Positions 51,244-59,801 of a stretch of 64,000 bases of DNA are shown piece after piece. The stretch's first letter is position 1. Each line of letters begins with the position of its first letter. The stretch is taken from contig NZ_JBHRYB010000010.1 of assembly GCF_042648445.1 (NCBI RefSeq), positions 12,669 through 76,668 on the forward strand, written 5' to 3'. Under the pieces are notes generated by a model. The model made no database searches and had not been told where the DNA came from. It worked only from the letters and a program-made list of their open reading frames with translations. The stretch is from Bacterioplanoides pacificum (GTDB lineage Bacteria; Pseudomonadota; Gammaproteobacteria; Pseudomonadales; Oceanobacteraceae). The position numbers were made by a program, and so were the translations under genes.

Positions 51244-51827
51244 ACCCACCAGAAAACGCCATTGTTCTAAGTGTTGATGAAAAAACACAGATTCAAGCTC
51301 TGGATCGAACACAACCACGTCTTCCCCTCAATCCAAGCCGGATTGGTAGCCGGACGCACGATTACAAAAGACACGGAACGGCCAATTTGTACGCAGCCTT
51401 TAATACTTTGACGGGCAAAGTGATCGGAAAAGTGGCAGACCGGACAAACAGCAAGGAGTTTTTATCCTTCTTGAAGCTGGTTGATCGGCGTACAAATTCG
51501 AATAAAGATCTCCACATAATCCTGGACAACCTCAGCGCACATAAAACAAAAGAAGTTCGGGAGTGGGTCGAAGCTAATCCTCGCATCCATCTACACTTCA
51601 CTCCGACCAGCTCCTCGTGGCTGAACGCCGTGGAGGACTGGTTTTCTCAACTGGAGCGTCGAGCGTTGTATCGCGGAGTATTCATCAGTGTTTCAGAATT
51701 AAAGATAGAGCTGGAAAACTTTATCAGAGCCCATAATGCGGAGAGTGCGAAGCCGTTCAAATGGACGAAGCCCGCGGGCCAAATTCTGGCTTCGGTCGAG
51801 GGGGCAGAACAATCGTTACAGAACTAA
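51240..51827 (+). mobile_element. IS630-family transposase, 5'-truncated (DDE domain only)
   Basis: A 195-aa DDE_3 domain. Catalytic residues are in VLSVDEKTQIQALDRTQP (first Asp, about 13), LHIILDNLSAHK (second Asp, about 98) and WLNAVEDWFSQLERR (Glu, about 130); HDYKRHGTANLYAAF and FTPTSSSWLNA also mark the family. IS630 transposases are about 340 aa; the N-terminal ~150 residues with the helix-turn-helix are missing. The frame joins directly onto the 90-bp repeat copy A. It is almost certainly inactive. No clear terminal inverted repeats were found. Confidence 0.88.
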
Positions 51828-51878
51828 CCGCATGGACCACTAGGTATACCAAGGTAGTCATCACAAGTTGGATGTTAT

Positions 51879-53060
51879 TCAAGAGATTATTCGCTTGTAT
51901 TCTGCGACTATATTAGGAATCTTTTTAAGGTTGTTATTCCTGAACGCTGTGGTGTACGTCGATTTGATATAAGCATCTTGCTTATCACCGTTGTCGTTAA
52001 AATTTATTTTGGCGTTGAGGTCGAGATCAGGGTTGATGAAGCTTTCAGTCGGGATTACTCCGGTTGCTGCGAGCATCATGTATTTGGTACGTGTGCATTT
52101 ACTGCATATTCCACAGTTTTCTGGCCTGATCTTTTTATCCTTGCACAGAGATAATGCCTTTAATGCTAATTTGTTTGACATGATAGAAGGCAGCTTTTCA
52201 GCACGAGTAACATCATTTCCATAGGTTTCCAGTGAAAAATCACCAGAGCTGTAAAGTTGATCTGTTGCAATTGATGAGCCATAGGGAAGCTCTTCGAATT
52301 GTTGATATAATGCGAAGTCTGCTGCCATGGTTACACTGCGATAACTTTTACTGAATAAGAAACTGGCAGAAGCCAAGACAAAAACGAAAGTCAATCGAGG
52401 TGGAATGGAATATTTCTTATATACATCATATGCGTTGCTGCGAATCATTAGGCGCTGATCTGCATATTGATCTGCCAGAAAATTCGTCTTGGCTATTGAT
52501 TTTTTAAAACGCTCTTGATCGGAGATCCTATAATCCATTCCCTGAATTGTTAGAAGATCGGGCTTGTCTTTAAAGCTCTTGTTGATAATTGCATATGTTG
52601 AATCAACTCCGCCGCTAAATAGCAATAATTCCTTCGTTTTTTTTGTGGTGTCAGGTTGTCGATATTTCTTGAAATGTACTTTTATAAGATAGTATTTTTT
52701 AGGTAGCCAGCATGCCCATATATCTGATAAACGCTCTGCATTTTTTTTTGTTTCTTGTGTCCCTGAGCCATGAATCACTAGATCCTTTTTCTTGGACATC
52801 GCAACAGGTAAAAATATCCACGCTACAAAATCCATATGTTGAATTTCAGGTTTGTATGGCCCATTTGATTCAAAGTAAAAAGTATCTTCACCTGAAGAAA
52901 CATAAATTTTATTGCCTTCCTGGAAAGAGTAAACGTTTATGTTTTCCTTGTCATCCTGGTTGGAAATCCTTACAATATTTTCGTAGTGACTAATTCTTTT
53001 TAATATGTCGCGACTAAGTTTTTTCTCTGATTTTAATATTCTTTTAACAATATTTTTCAT
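51879..53060 (-). CDS. PP-loop (N-type) ATP pyrophosphatase family protein with a cysteine cluster
   Basis: A 393-aa protein. The PP-loop motif LLLFSGGVDSTYAI is at about 164-177. Near the C-terminus a likely metal-binding knuckle reads CGICSKCTRTKYMM at about 315-328, which recalls QueC-type and other adenylating enzymes. The N-terminal ~150 residues are unassigned. PP-loop enzymes activate a carbonyl or carboxylate as an adenylate for amide, thio or nitrile formation; the substrate here is unknown. It lies 13 bp downstream of the GGKHR-motif gene on the same strand. Composition is strikingly AT-rich compared with metK or priA, a sign of transfer. Confidence 0.72.
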   Translation of the reverse strand: MKNIVKRILKSEKKLSRDILKRISHYENIVRISNQDDKENINVYSFQEGNKIYVSSGEDTFYFESNGPYKPEIQHMDFVAWIFLPVAMSKKKDLVIHGSGTQETKKNAERLSDIWACWLPKKYYLIKVHFKKYRQPDTTKKTKELLLFSGGVDSTYAIINKSFKDKPDLLTIQGMDYRISDQERFKKSIAKTNFLADQYADQRLMIRSNAYDVYKKYSIPPRLTFVFVLASASFLFSKSYRSVTMAADFALYQQFEELPYGSSIATDQLYSSGDFSLETYGNDVTRAEKLPSIMSNKLALKALSLCKDKKIRPENCGICSKCTRTKYMMLAATGVIPTESFINPDLDLNAKINFNDNGDKQDAYIKSTYTTAFRNNNLKKIPNIVAEYKRIIS

Positions 53061-53073
53061 TTTTTTCTGCGGC

Positions 53074-53925
53074 TTAGGGCTTTAAGTTGAATTGTGGCAG
53101 TGATCTATATGATTTTCCATCTATTATTCGGTCGAAGATGTTAAGAGATTCTTGTTCCGAGAAAAGTCCATTTTTAACATTTGGCCAGTAAGCAGATTCT
53201 GACCTTCGAATAAATAAGGCTGAGGATCGTGATTTTAGAGCTACTGGAATCCTTTCGTAATTAAGAGCTGCCAAAGATGAAAATCGATGCTTACCTCCGA
53301 TGTTTACCCAGACCCAATCGTTGTCAGAGATTAGAAACTGACCATGAATATATCCATAACGTTCGGGGAAATAACCGTTTTTTTGGATGCTGTTATAGAC
53401 ACTTATTAGTCGTTTGAACTCTAAATTTCCAAGGCCTTCGGATACAGGGCCAAAAAATTGCCAACCATAATTATCTTTTTCTCGCAAGCCTAACTGATAG
53501 GCTTCCTTTGATAATAGTCTTTTGGCATTTGTGTTGGCACAAATTCTTTTCAATTTGGCCTCTGGCGTGGAAGTACTCCATGGTAAAACCGTCGCCATTG
53601 GATGGTATTCTCTGAGCAATGGGGAATGGCTTTGTAGTACTTCGGCCATATTCTTGGGGCAATATGACTTGTAATATTGTTCTAAGACGGAGCCTTGGTA
53701 TGAAGACCGCCCATGACCATAGTCAGTAAGAGTTTGAATAAAGGGGCTTCCTGGCTTAGTGAAACCAAGTATATGAGTCCGGCAGCGTGCCATAGGTACA
53801 AGAGCAGCTCCGCCTTTGAAGTTTGAGTAGATAAGATCTAGAGGCCCCTTGCCACTACTTAGATCATATAGTGATGTAGTGTACTTGTCTCTAGACAGAA
53901 AGCTTCTTATATCTCTAAGTTTCAC
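53074..53925 (-). CDS. Protein of unknown function with a ParB/sulfiredoxin-like motif
   Basis: A 283-aa protein. The recognisable part is C-terminal: YIHGQFLISDNDWVWVNIGG, then KHRFSSLAALNYERIPVAL (about 193-231). A G-G-x-H-R-x(5)-A pattern follows a beta strand, as in the ParB/sulfiredoxin (Srx) nucleotide-binding fold. A YWPNVKNGLFSEQESLNIF tail follows. The N-terminal half (KLRDIRSFLSRDK, then CRTHILGF) is unassigned. It is first in the two-gene, AT-rich minus-strand unit with the PP-loop protein. Fold assignment is by motif only. Confidence 0.6.
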   Translation of the reverse strand: MKLRDIRSFLSRDKYTTSLYDLSSGKGPLDLIYSNFKGGAALVPMARCRTHILGFTKPGSPFIQTLTDYGHGRSSYQGSVLEQYYKSYCPKNMAEVLQSHSPLLREYHPMATVLPWSTSTPEAKLKRICANTNAKRLLSKEAYQLGLREKDNYGWQFFGPVSEGLGNLEFKRLISVYNSIQKNGYFPERYGYIHGQFLISDNDWVWVNIGGKHRFSSLAALNYERIPVALKSRSSALFIRRSESAYWPNVKNGLFSEQESLNIFDRIIDGKSYRSLPQFNLKP

Positions 53926-54121
53926 TTCAAGCCTGCGAAAATTAAATGCGTTCTAAGTATGCAAGATACCATATCTATATAATCCGGGCTATTAAGTAGA
54001 AGAAGCTGGTCGTTAGTTCTGTTTCCCAAGTATAGCCTTTGCAGTCTTCTGCGAAAATGACTCAAGCATAATCTATGATTCAACCCAGTTACCTCCTCAG
54101 TACGTTTTTTCTATCGATTCG

Positions 54122-54211
54122 TTAGTTTTAATTGATTTTTATGATTTTTGCCGGGGAGTTACTTTATTCAGGGTAATCACACAGGAGACCAAATGATGAA
54201 ATCCGTACAGG
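54122..54211 (+). repeat. 90-bp direct repeat, copy B
   Basis: This is the intact context of the repeat whose copy A is at 51140-51229 (four mismatches). It contains the leader, ribosome site and start of the small gene. The 53926-54121 stretch before it holds nothing I can assign. Confidence 0.9.
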
Positions 54212-54354
54212 CTTATGTGAATGTTTTTGCTGCCATTGCTATCAACCAATCTGCATCTGAACAGCCCGAACAGCCGGCTGAGAGAGCCCGTTGTGGCGAG
54301 TGTAACTACAACGATAATTACTACGGCGATCAGGTGTGCATGGGGTCTGAATAA
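54196..54354 (+). CDS. Small Cys-containing protein of unknown function, 52 aa
   Basis: I use the second of two adjacent ATGs because only it is conserved in repeat copy A; AGGAGACC precedes it. The N-terminal ~15 residues are helical and mildly hydrophobic (VNVFAAIAIN). The C-terminus has CGECNYNDNYYGDQVC, a C-x2-C...C arrangement that could bind metal or form disulfides. It may be a small secreted or signalling peptide. A terminator follows at 54386-54415. I do not recognise the family. Confidence 0.6.
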   Translation: MKSVQAYVNVFAAIAINQSASEQPEQPAERARCGECNYNDNYYGDQVCMGSE

Positions 54355-54385
54355 AACTGCGTAAAGATCGTTGTTGAAACAATGG

Positions 54386-54415
54386 GCCCGTGTAACAGTG
54401 CGGGCTTTGCTTTTT
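54386..54415 (+). terminator. Rho-independent terminator
   Basis: A GCCCG/CGGGC stem with a 10-base loop, followed after a short gap by TTTTT. It ends the small-gene transcript 15 bp before the next coding start. Confidence 0.65.
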
Positions 54416-54429
54416 GGGGAGTCACTCAG

Positions 54430-55563
54430 ATGCTTAAACGCTTAGTCGCAATGATATTACTGACGCTGGCAGCCGGTTGCAGCGCCAATCAGGCAGCGCC
54501 TGACGGTGTTTCCGGTCAGGGTACTGAGCAGGTGTCTGAAGGCGGTGAGAAACCCGCCCACCACGGTGATGGTGGGTTCCGGAATTTGTATTTATCCGAG
54601 GATTACGAGCCCAGTACGCTGGCGTTTTTACAAGCGCGTTTTTTTGGTGATATGAACTGGCCTGATGCACCGCAAGACTACCAGGTCTTCTGGCAGGCAA
54701 CCGATCCGGCGCTGGTGCAGCAGCCCGCGCCCCAACCTCAGGCGACACTGATTGGCCATTCCACGGTACTGCTGCAATATCAGGGCATGAATATTCTCAC
54801 GGATCCGATATTTTCTCAGCGCGCGTCGCCGTTTTCATTTGCCGGACCGCAACGTTATACCCAGCCGTCTCTGGCGCTTAATGAATTACCGGAAATTGAT
54901 GTGGTGGTGATTTCTCATAATCATTATGACCACCTGGATGTGGAGAGTGTGGCGGCGTTAGGCAACAACCCCTTATGGCTGGTACCGCTGGGATTAAAAG
55001 ACTGGTTGCAGCGACAGGGTATTGAGCATGTCAGAGAACTCGACTGGTGGCAGAGTCATACCGTCGGTGGGGTACAGATTCAGGCACTGCCGAGCCAGCA
55101 TTGGTCAAAACGGACCTTGTTCGATACCAATAAAAGTCTGTGGGCCTCCTGGGCATTTCGCTGGCCGGGTTTTACCGCCTGGTTTGGTGGCGATACCGGC
55201 TATAACCCGGTGCAGTTTAAAGAAATTGGCGAAGCGTTAGGCCAGGTTGATCTGGCGATGATACCGATTGGTGCCTATGAGCCGCGCTGGTTTATGAAAT
55301 ACCATCATGTGAACCCGGCGGATGCGGTAGAAATCTTTAAGGATATTAATGCCCGCGAGGCGTTCGGTATTCACTGGAATACCTTTGTTTTGACTGCCGA
55401 AACCATCGATGAGCCACCCCAGGCGCTGGCCGCTGCGCTGCAGCTCCAGCAGATTGATGCGCAGCGTTTTCAGGCGATGAATATTGGCGCCACCTGGCGG
55501 GCCAATGACTCGTTGCAGCTGACACGGGCTCAGCGACCGGGCAGTGCAACCTTGCCGGACTGA
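54430..55563 (+). CDS. Metallo-beta-lactamase-fold lipoprotein (NAPE-PLD/UlaG-like hydrolase)
   Basis: A 377-aa protein. Lipoprotein signal MILLTLAAGCS gives an acylated Cys, so it is membrane-anchored in the envelope. Metal ligands: VVISHNHYDHLD (H-x-H-x-D-H) at about 158-169, PSQHWS at about 220, FGGDTGY at about 252, and a late HWN. ILTDPIFSQRASPFSFAGP is typical of the N-acyl-phosphatidylethanolamine phospholipase D group. It probably hydrolyses a phosphodiester or lipid; the substrate is unknown. The ATG follows GGGGAG; the longer upstream frame runs through the terminator. It overlaps the convergent amidotransferase gene by 34 bp. Confidence 0.85.
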   Translation: MLKRLVAMILLTLAAGCSANQAAPDGVSGQGTEQVSEGGEKPAHHGDGGFRNLYLSEDYEPSTLAFLQARFFGDMNWPDAPQDYQVFWQATDPALVQQPAPQPQATLIGHSTVLLQYQGMNILTDPIFSQRASPFSFAGPQRYTQPSLALNELPEIDVVVISHNHYDHLDVESVAALGNNPLWLVPLGLKDWLQRQGIEHVRELDWWQSHTVGGVQIQALPSQHWSKRTLFDTNKSLWASWAFRWPGFTAWFGGDTGYNPVQFKEIGEALGQVDLAMIPIGAYEPRWFMKYHHVNPADAVEIFKDINAREAFGIHWNTFVLTAETIDEPPQALAAALQLQQIDAQRFQAMNIGATWRANDSLQLTRAQRPGSATLPD

Positions 55564-56318
55564 ATCACTTCCCCCTGTTGCCATAAGCGCCATTCGCCGG
55601 GCTGGTAGAGATCCCAGGCTTCATCGCTGGTGAGTGGTTCTGTGGCAATAATACTGACCACATCATTGGCGGTGGTTTCCGCTTCAAAATCGACCGTAAC
55701 ATCGGCGTCTTTTAATTGTGCCGGGCCAAACGGCGCGCGGCGGGTGATGCTGGCGAGTTTGGTGGAACAAAAGGTAAATAACCAGTCGCCATTACTTAAT
55801 AAACAATTAAATACTCCCTGGCGGGCATAGTCTCCGGCTTGTTGTACCAGAATGGTCGCCAGAGTTTCCAGGCTGGCATCACGCTGGCTCCGGCTGCGGA
55901 TCTGATTCATCAGATCGCAGAAGATGGCTTCGCTGTCGGTGTCGCCCACCGCTTCATAAATACCATCCCGCTGGCGGAAGTCATTAATCTGGCCATTGTG
56001 AGCAAACACCCAATAGCGGCCCCATAATTCGCGGGTAAAGGGATGGGTGTTGGCTAAACAGACATGGCCGACGTTGGCCTGACGGATATGACAGATGGCG
56101 GTGTTGCTTTTGATCGGGTGGGATTGCACCACGCTGGCGATTTCTGAGGAAGCACTGGCGGCCGATTCATGGAAGGCCTGCACCCCTTTGCCTTCGTAGA
56201 AGGCAACGCCCCAGCCGTCACCGTGAGGCCCGGTATCGCCGCCGCGGCGGGTCAGGCCGGTAAAGCTGAAACATAAATCGGTTGGAGTATTGGCACTCAT
56301 GCCCAGAAGTTCGCACAT
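55530..56318 (-). CDS. Class II glutamine amidotransferase (YafJ-like)
   Basis: A 262-aa N-terminal-nucleophile amidotransferase: MCELLGMSANTP exposes Cys2 as nucleophile after Met removal, RGGDTGPHGDGWGVAFYEG is at about 24-42, and CHIRQANVGHVCLANTHPF at about 96-114 with VFAHNGQI. There is no synthase domain, so the ammonia acceptor is unknown, as for YafJ homologues. Confidence 0.9.
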   Translation of the reverse strand: MCELLGMSANTPTDLCFSFTGLTRRGGDTGPHGDGWGVAFYEGKGVQAFHESAASASSEIASVVQSHPIKSNTAICHIRQANVGHVCLANTHPFTRELWGRYWVFAHNGQINDFRQRDGIYEAVGDTDSEAIFCDLMNQIRSRSQRDASLETLATILVQQAGDYARQGVFNCLLSNGDWLFTFCSTKLASITRRAPFGPAQLKDADVTVDFEAETTANDVVSIIATEPLTSDEAWDLYQPGEWRLWQQGEVIQSGKVALPGR

Positions 56319-56366
56319 AAATCAGAATCACCAAATCAGATCCTCTGATTTTAACCTAAGTGATTA

Positions 56367-56795
56367 TTAGCGCGGTACCCGGCGGATACGGCCTTTTTCA
56401 TCGATAGCGACATACACAAAGGTGGCGTCGACCACTTTACGGCGCTGGTTTTCATTCGGGTTGCGGGTCCAGACTTCCACATTGATCCGTACCGATGACG
56501 TGCCGATTTCCAGCAACCGGGTGTAGATACACACGGCGGCACCGATACGGATGGGTGACATAAACGACAGTGAGTCCATCGCGATATTGGCGATACGGCC
56601 CTGAGCCAGGCGGCTGACCACACTTTCGGCAGCATGATCCATTTTACTGACTACCCAGCCACTGCTGATATCACCGTGAATATTGGCTTCTGCACGGGTC
56701 GGAATCAGACGCATCGACAGTTCGCCGTCGGGCGCTGGTTGATTGTCTTCCGCTGCCGGTTGGGCGGTTGCTTGAGGAGTAGGACGCGATTCCAT
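56367..56795 (-). CDS. Acyl-CoA thioesterase, YciA-like hotdog fold
   Basis: A 142-aa protein. The N-terminal ~25 residues (PTPQATAQPAAEDNQPAPDG) are an atypical extension. The hotdog core is ANIHGDISSGWVVSKMDHAA at about 38-57 (catalytic-helix motif with D/H), then FMSPIRIGAAVCIYTRLLEI and VVDATFVYVAID. It hydrolyses acyl-CoA esters in the cytosol. An internal Met at about residue 28 (MRLIPTRAEANIHG) is an alternative start. Confidence 0.85.
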   Translation of the reverse strand: MESRPTPQATAQPAAEDNQPAPDGELSMRLIPTRAEANIHGDISSGWVVSKMDHAAESVVSRLAQGRIANIAMDSLSFMSPIRIGAAVCIYTRLLEIGTSSVRINVEVWTRNPNENQRRKVVDATFVYVAIDEKGRIRRVPR

Positions 56796-56910
56796 CGGGT
56801 TCTGACCTGATTCTGATTATTTTCCGCGAGTTTACTGGTTTTTAGCGCTGTAGCACAGTCATTCACCCGTGGATAAAGTGAATGCACTGTGGCACAAACG
56901 GCAATAATGA

Positions 56911-58287
56911 TCAGCCGTAAACCTGCTCAGGTAACCAGGTTGCCAGCTGCGGGAATATGGCCAGCAGAAGCAGCACCAGCAACTGGATCATAATAAACGG
57001 AATCACACCTTTATAAATAGTGCGGGTGGCTATTGTGTCGGGTGCCACGCCACGCAGATAAAACAGCGCAAAACCAAAAGGTGGCGTGAGGAACGACGTC
57101 TGCAGGTTGATGGCGATCATAATTCCAAGCCATACCGGGTCGACTCCCATGGTTAATAATACCGGCGCTACAATCGGTACTACCACAAAGGTGATTTCGA
57201 TAAAGTCGAGGATAAAACCCAGCAGAAAGATCACCAGCATCACCACCAGCATGGCACCTAAGACGCCGCCGGGCATATCACTGAAGGCTGAGTGGACCAG
57301 TTCTTCGCCACCGAAGCCACGAAATACCAGAGAAAATAACGCCGCGCCGATAAAGATCATAAACACCATGCTGCTGACCTGCAGTGTGGCATCCATGACG
57401 TCTTTCAGCCGTTTAAGGTCGAGCTCGCCATACATCAGGGCCAGCACCGTGGCGCCTAAAGCACCGATGCCGGCGGCTTCGGTGGGGGTGGCAATGCCGC
57501 TTAAAATGGAACCCAGCACGGCGATGATCAGGGCCAGCGGAGGAATCAGCCCCTGTAATAACTGCAGAAAAAAGCGTCTGCTTAACGGCGGCCGGTCGGC
57601 AACGGCGGGTGCTGCCTGAGGGCGGAATAACGCCACCAGTGCCATATACAGCAGATAACCCATTACTAACATCAAACCGGGAATTAATGCACCCACAAAC
57701 AGATCGGCAACCGAGACGGTTTCCGGTGAAAAAATGCCCATCTTCAGCTGTGCCTGCTGATACGAACTGGATAACACATCCCCGAGAATGATCAGCGCGG
57801 TGGAAGGTGGAATAATCTGCCCCAGGGTGCCGGTGGCGCAGATGTTGCCGCTCGCCAGCGCCGGGTTGTAACCCTGCTTCAGCATGGTCGGCAGAGAGAT
57901 CAGTCCCATGGTGACGACGGTGGCACCGATAATGCCGGTGCTAGCGGCCATCAACATGCCAACCAGCACCACCGCAAACCCTAAGCCGCCGCGCAGCGGG
58001 CCGAATAACAGCTCGAGATTACGCAATAATTGTTCAGCGATGCGGGATTTTTCCAGCATCACTCCCATAAACACAAACAGCGGTACGGCAATCAGAATCT
58101 GGTTACTGATAATGCCGAATAAACGGTTTGGCAAAGCGGACAAAAAGGCGGCATCCATGGTGCCGCTCAATACGCCAGCGATGGCAAACAACAACGAGGT
58201 GCCTGCCAGTGAAAAGGCCACCGGAAAACCGGCCATCAGCACCAGACAAACAACGATAAATAAAATCAGCGGCAGCCACTCAGCCAT
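56911..58287 (-). CDS. TRAP transporter large permease (DctM)
   Basis: A 458-aa inner-membrane protein with about twelve hydrophobic segments; MAEWLPLILFIVVCLVLMAG begins the first. DctM marks include QILIAVPLFVFMGVMLEKS at about 62-80, GIIGATVVTMGLISLP, ICATGTLGQIIPPSTALIIL, and the late TSFLTPPFGFALFYLRG. It drives Na+-coupled uptake of an organic acid with the small permease, which overlaps it by 8 bp. The expected binding protein gene (dctP) is absent from the neighbourhood. The frame extends upstream, but this ATG fits the family start. Confidence 0.92.
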   Translation of the reverse strand: MAEWLPLILFIVVCLVLMAGFPVAFSLAGTSLLFAIAGVLSGTMDAAFLSALPNRLFGIISNQILIAVPLFVFMGVMLEKSRIAEQLLRNLELLFGPLRGGLGFAVVLVGMLMAASTGIIGATVVTMGLISLPTMLKQGYNPALASGNICATGTLGQIIPPSTALIILGDVLSSSYQQAQLKMGIFSPETVSVADLFVGALIPGLMLVMGYLLYMALVALFRPQAAPAVADRPPLSRRFFLQLLQGLIPPLALIIAVLGSILSGIATPTEAAGIGALGATVLALMYGELDLKRLKDVMDATLQVSSMVFMIFIGAALFSLVFRGFGGEELVHSAFSDMPGGVLGAMLVVMLVIFLLGFILDFIEITFVVVPIVAPVLLTMGVDPVWLGIMIAINLQTSFLTPPFGFALFYLRGVAPDTIATRTIYKGVIPFIMIQLLVLLLLAIFPQLATWLPEQVYG

Positions 58288-58813
58288 GGTGCACCTCCGT
58301 CGGATTCTCAGGATCTGTTTGTTCTGAGTCGGGCAGGAAGGTTCTGGCAAACTCCGCAAGCGCCTGCAGGATCATCAGCAATGGCATAATCAGAATCAGG
58401 GTTTTTAACAGATAAACAAACGGCAGGCCGCCGGCTTCCTGTGATTTTTCACCGATACTCCAGGCCAGGGCAACGTAACTCCAGCTGCTGTACAGCATAA
58501 AAAGACACACGGGTAACAACAGCAAAACAATGCCAAATCTGTCTATCCGCTGTTGTGTGCGGCGCTGGAAAGTGCGGTAAAACACATCCACCCGCACATG
58601 GCCTCCCTGTTGCCAGGTATAGGCGGCACCCAGCATAAAAATGGATGCATGCAGATACATCACCGTTTCCTGCAGCGCGATGGAGGGAATCCCGAAGGCG
58701 TAACGCAGTAGCACCACCAGGCAGGAACATATCACCATCAGCAGGGATAACCAGCGGACGGCGCGGCCGGTGGCCCGGGTAAAACGGTCGATCAGAAGTA
58801 TTTTTTCAAGCAT
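58280..58813 (-). CDS. TRAP transporter small permease (DctQ)
   Basis: A 177-aa membrane protein with four hydrophobic segments (about 18-38, 48-68, 92-112, 134-154). ALQETVMYLHASIFMLGAAY and GGHVRVDVFY are the classic DctQ features. It partners the DctM encoded just downstream. The start overlaps the NifX-like gene by 22 bp. Confidence 0.88.
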   Translation of the reverse strand: MLEKILLIDRFTRATGRAVRWLSLLMVICSCLVVLLRYAFGIPSIALQETVMYLHASIFMLGAAYTWQQGGHVRVDVFYRTFQRRTQQRIDRFGIVLLLLPVCLFMLYSSWSYVALAWSIGEKSQEAGGLPFVYLLKTLILIMPLLMILQALAEFARTFLPDSEQTDPENPTEVHHG

Positions 58814-59187
58814 GTGCTGAATATTGCCGGCAATGGTGACTTATTTCTTTTTTTCTTTTTAGCGTCTTTGATGGGTAAGTCTCCATCGAGAAAACGCTGC
58901 GCCGCTTCTTCGGCATTTTTGACGCTGGTAGCGACGGCAATCACGTCCCTTTGTTGTAACAGGTTGACCAGGCCTTCACCAATTGCCGAGGCGATCACGA
59001 CATCAATTTTATCGATAGGGTGTGCTTTATCCGGGCTGAACCCCTGTAAGACATAGTTTTCACTGAATTCGATAACTTCCCGCTCCAGCACTTCAAAGCC
59101 GTCGGTATCGAACAAAATAAAGGTACGGCAGCGGCCAGGCTGTCCACACACGGTTTGTCCATTTAAGCTGGCAACAGCAATTTTCAT
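58792..59187 (-). CDS. NifX/NafY-like iron-molybdenum cofactor-binding domain protein
   Basis: A 131-aa protein. The first ~95 residues follow the Nitro_FeMo-Co (NifB/NifX) fold: MKIAVASLNGQTVCGQPGRC, then FILFDTDG, IDVVIASAIGEGLVNLL at about 61-77 and a VKNAEEAAQRFLDG end. No nitrogenase genes are nearby, so it is probably one of the widespread small cofactor- or redox-binding relatives. The last ~25 residues (a Lys-rich run, then a tail reading over the dctQ start) look atypical. A T-rich tract on the plus strand there (58843-58862) could hide a frameshift. Confidence 0.72.
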   Translation of the reverse strand: MKIAVASLNGQTVCGQPGRCRTFILFDTDGFEVLEREVIEFSENYVLQGFSPDKAHPIDKIDVVIASAIGEGLVNLLQQRDVIAVATSVKNAEEAAQRFLDGDLPIKDAKKKKRNKSPLPAIFSTCLKKYF

Positions 59188-59210
59188 AATTCATTCTCAA
59201 ATAATTGGGG

Positions 59211-59726
59211 TTATATCAGGGTTGCCGTCAGTTGCAGCACGGCCAGAGCAAAAATACCGGCCAGAACATCATCAATCATAATGCCAAAACCGCCATGGAC
59301 TTTTTTATCCAGCCATTTGATGGGCCAGGGTTTGACGATGTCGAACAGCCGGAACAAGGCGAAGCCGTATATGATCCAGGCCCAGCCCCAGTCGCCGTTA
59401 ACGGGTAGCCAGAGGTAGGTGATCCATAACCCGATCCATTCGTCCCAGACGATGCCTCCGTGGTCGTGAACGCCCAGGTCACGTGATGTGTATTCACACA
59501 GCAGCACACCAAAGGCAAAACCGGCGATTAATACCCCAATATAAGGCAGCGTCGGCACGCCTTGTAAAAACAGCCACCACACGGGTAAAGCCGCCAGCGT
59601 ACCCCAGGTGCCGGGAGCTTTTCTGGCCAGTCCGGAGCCCAGGCCAAACGCCAGCAGGTGGATGGGATTTTTTAAATTCAGATTTTTCAGGTCAGGACGA
59701 TTCAACACACCAGATCCCGTTGGCAA
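59211..59726 (-). CDS. pgpA: Phosphatidylglycerophosphatase A
   Basis: A 171-aa inner-membrane lipid phosphatase producing phosphatidylglycerol: FGLGSGLARKAPGTWGTLAA at about 28-47, DHGGIVWDEWIGLWITYLWL at about 93-112, LFRLFDIVKPWPIKWLDK, then GGFGIMIDDVLAGIFA at about 145-160. The conserved Asp/Glu residues are intact. The minus-strand unit continues toward the NifX-like gene. Confidence 0.94.
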   Translation of the reverse strand: MPTGSGVLNRPDLKNLNLKNPIHLLAFGLGSGLARKAPGTWGTLAALPVWWLFLQGVPTLPYIGVLIAGFAFGVLLCEYTSRDLGVHDHGGIVWDEWIGLWITYLWLPVNGDWGWAWIIYGFALFRLFDIVKPWPIKWLDKKVHGGFGIMIDDVLAGIFALAVLQLTATLI

Positions 59727-59755
59727 AAAAAGAGCCGCAGTTTAGCAGCTCGGGC

Positions 59756-59793
59756 GGGTGCTGTTGATAGTAATGGGTGCTGTTGATAGTAAT
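59756..59793. repeat. 19-bp tandem repeat, two exact copies
   Basis: gggtgctgttgatagtaat is repeated head to tail in the gap between pgpA and the CheW-CZB gene. It is probably a slippage duplication. Confidence 0.8.
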
Positions 59794-59801
59794 TATCGTG
59801 G

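Noticed and set aside
51240..51827. Complete, active IS630 element
   Set aside because: The N-terminal DNA-binding half of the transposase is missing and no terminal inverted repeats were seen.
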